Below are positions 13,273-13,699 of a stretch of 13,699 nucleotides of DNA, piece after piece; within the stretch, counting starts at the first letter, position 1; each line of letters starts with the position of its first letter. A model generated the notes under the pieces. The model had not been told where the DNA came from. It ran no database searches and saw only the letters and a list, made by a program, of their open reading frames with translations. Source of the DNA: Anaerolineae bacterium (GTDB lineage Bacteria; Chloroflexota; Anaerolineae; UBA1429); the NCBI GenBank assembly GCA_016928125.1, contig JAFGLK010000339.1, forward strand, positions 1 to 13,699, given 5' to 3'. Both the position numbers and the translations under genes were made by a program.

Positions 13273-13699
13273 CTAGGCCTCAGAAACGGCCTCAGCGCCG
13301 ATCTTCATCGAGATGCTCTGCGAAACGCCCATCTCGTCCATCGAGATGCCATAGATGGTGGAGGCCGCCTCAATGGTGTAGCGATTGTGGGTGATGACCA
13401 CAAACTGGGTCTCTTGAGCCTGCTCCGTCAGCAGACTGCGGAAACGGGTCACATTGCTCTCATCCAGCGCGGCATCTACCTCGTCCAGGAAGCAGAACGG
13501 CACCGGGTTCGCGCTGAGCAAGGCGAAAAGCAGGGACGTCGCCACCAGGGCGCGCTCACCACCTGAGAGCAGGGCCAGCCCCTGAGAGCGCTTCCCGGGC
13601 GGATGCGCCTCAATGTCGACGCCGGTCGTGCTGGGATTCTCGGGATCGGTCAGCACCAGGCGGGCATCTCCACCGCCAAAGAGAACCTGAAAGTAGCCC
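13273..13699 (-). CDS. smc: Chromosome partition protein SMC, C-terminal end only (5' part beyond the window)
   Basis: The visible 141 residues are the C-terminal ATPase half of SMC, which builds the condensin ring with ScpA and ScpB. In order: GYFQVLFGGGDARL at the window edge, the ABC signature LLSGGERAL, Walker B PFCFLDEVDAALDE with the catalytic Glu following Asp, and the H-loop region VVITHNRYTIEAA. The frame ends with ISMDEMGVSQSISMKI and a short tail. All key residues in this part are intact. A GTG at 13656 opens a shorter frame but lies inside the conserved region, so the coding sequence clearly continues beyond 13699. The gene converges with scpB. The head domain N-terminus, coiled coils and hinge are outside the window. 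Confidence 0.95.
   Translation of the reverse strand, partial: GYFQVLFGGGDARLVLTDPENPSTTGVDIEAHPPGKRSQGLALLSGGERALVATSLLFALLSANPVPFCFLDEVDAALDESNVTRFRSLLTEQAQETQFVVITHNRYTIEAASTIYGISMDEMGVSQSISMKIGAEAVSEA

Noticed and set aside
13279..13299. Direct repeat GGCCTCAG twice near the end of smc
   Set aside because: It is two copies of eight bases within coding sequence, explained by the repeated Glu-Ala codons of the protein tail.

Overview
The window is GC-rich bacterial chromosomal DNA, densely coded on both strands. It has recognisable sigma70-type promoters and Shine-Dalgarno sites. An AmaP-type membrane protein, a YfhO-type giant membrane protein, SMC/ScpB, and a pair of uncharacterised winged-helix-like proteins together suggest a member of Chloroflexota (Anaerolineae-like). 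That taxonomic guess is inference from protein style and was not tested by a search. No phage, insertion sequence, integrase or CRISPR signature is visible.

Layout, left to right. Positions 1-1538 (minus strand) hold the end of a cell-surface polysaccharide operon: dTDP-4-dehydrorhamnose reductase (rfbD) followed by a family 2 glycosyltransferase that runs off the left edge. A 127-bp divergent control region (1539-1665) carries back-to-back promoters for rfbD and polA. polA (1666-4419) encodes a DNA polymerase I with intact 5' nuclease, proofreading and polymerase motifs. It overlaps argS (arginyl-tRNA synthetase, 4416-6098) by an ATGA junction. A tRNA-Val(UAC) gene with its own promoter follows at 6253-6325, then two strong stem-loops.

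Positions 6440-8566 hold two genes of unknown function, in tandem and probably cotranscribed. One is a 561-residue protein with a beta-barrel-like segment and a HARE-HTH-like segment. The other is a 142-residue protein with a CxxC pair and a C-terminal helical segment. They are the most interesting unexplained genes here. After a hairpin-containing gap comes an 867-residue YfhO-type membrane protein (8644-11247), a very strong inverted repeat, and a promoter-driven amaP gene (11377-12102).

The right end is chromosome-organisation territory. A short lipoprotein gene (12118-12636, minus) is divergent from scpB (12697-13257, plus), and scpB converges on the 3' end of smc (13273-13699, minus, cut by the window edge). 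ScpB and SMC act in the same condensin complex but here lie on opposite strands, and scpA is not in the window.

A recurring theme is long GC-rich stem-loops between genes that lack the T-tract of a classic intrinsic terminator (6335-6367, 6378-6402, 8594-8623, 11251-11291).
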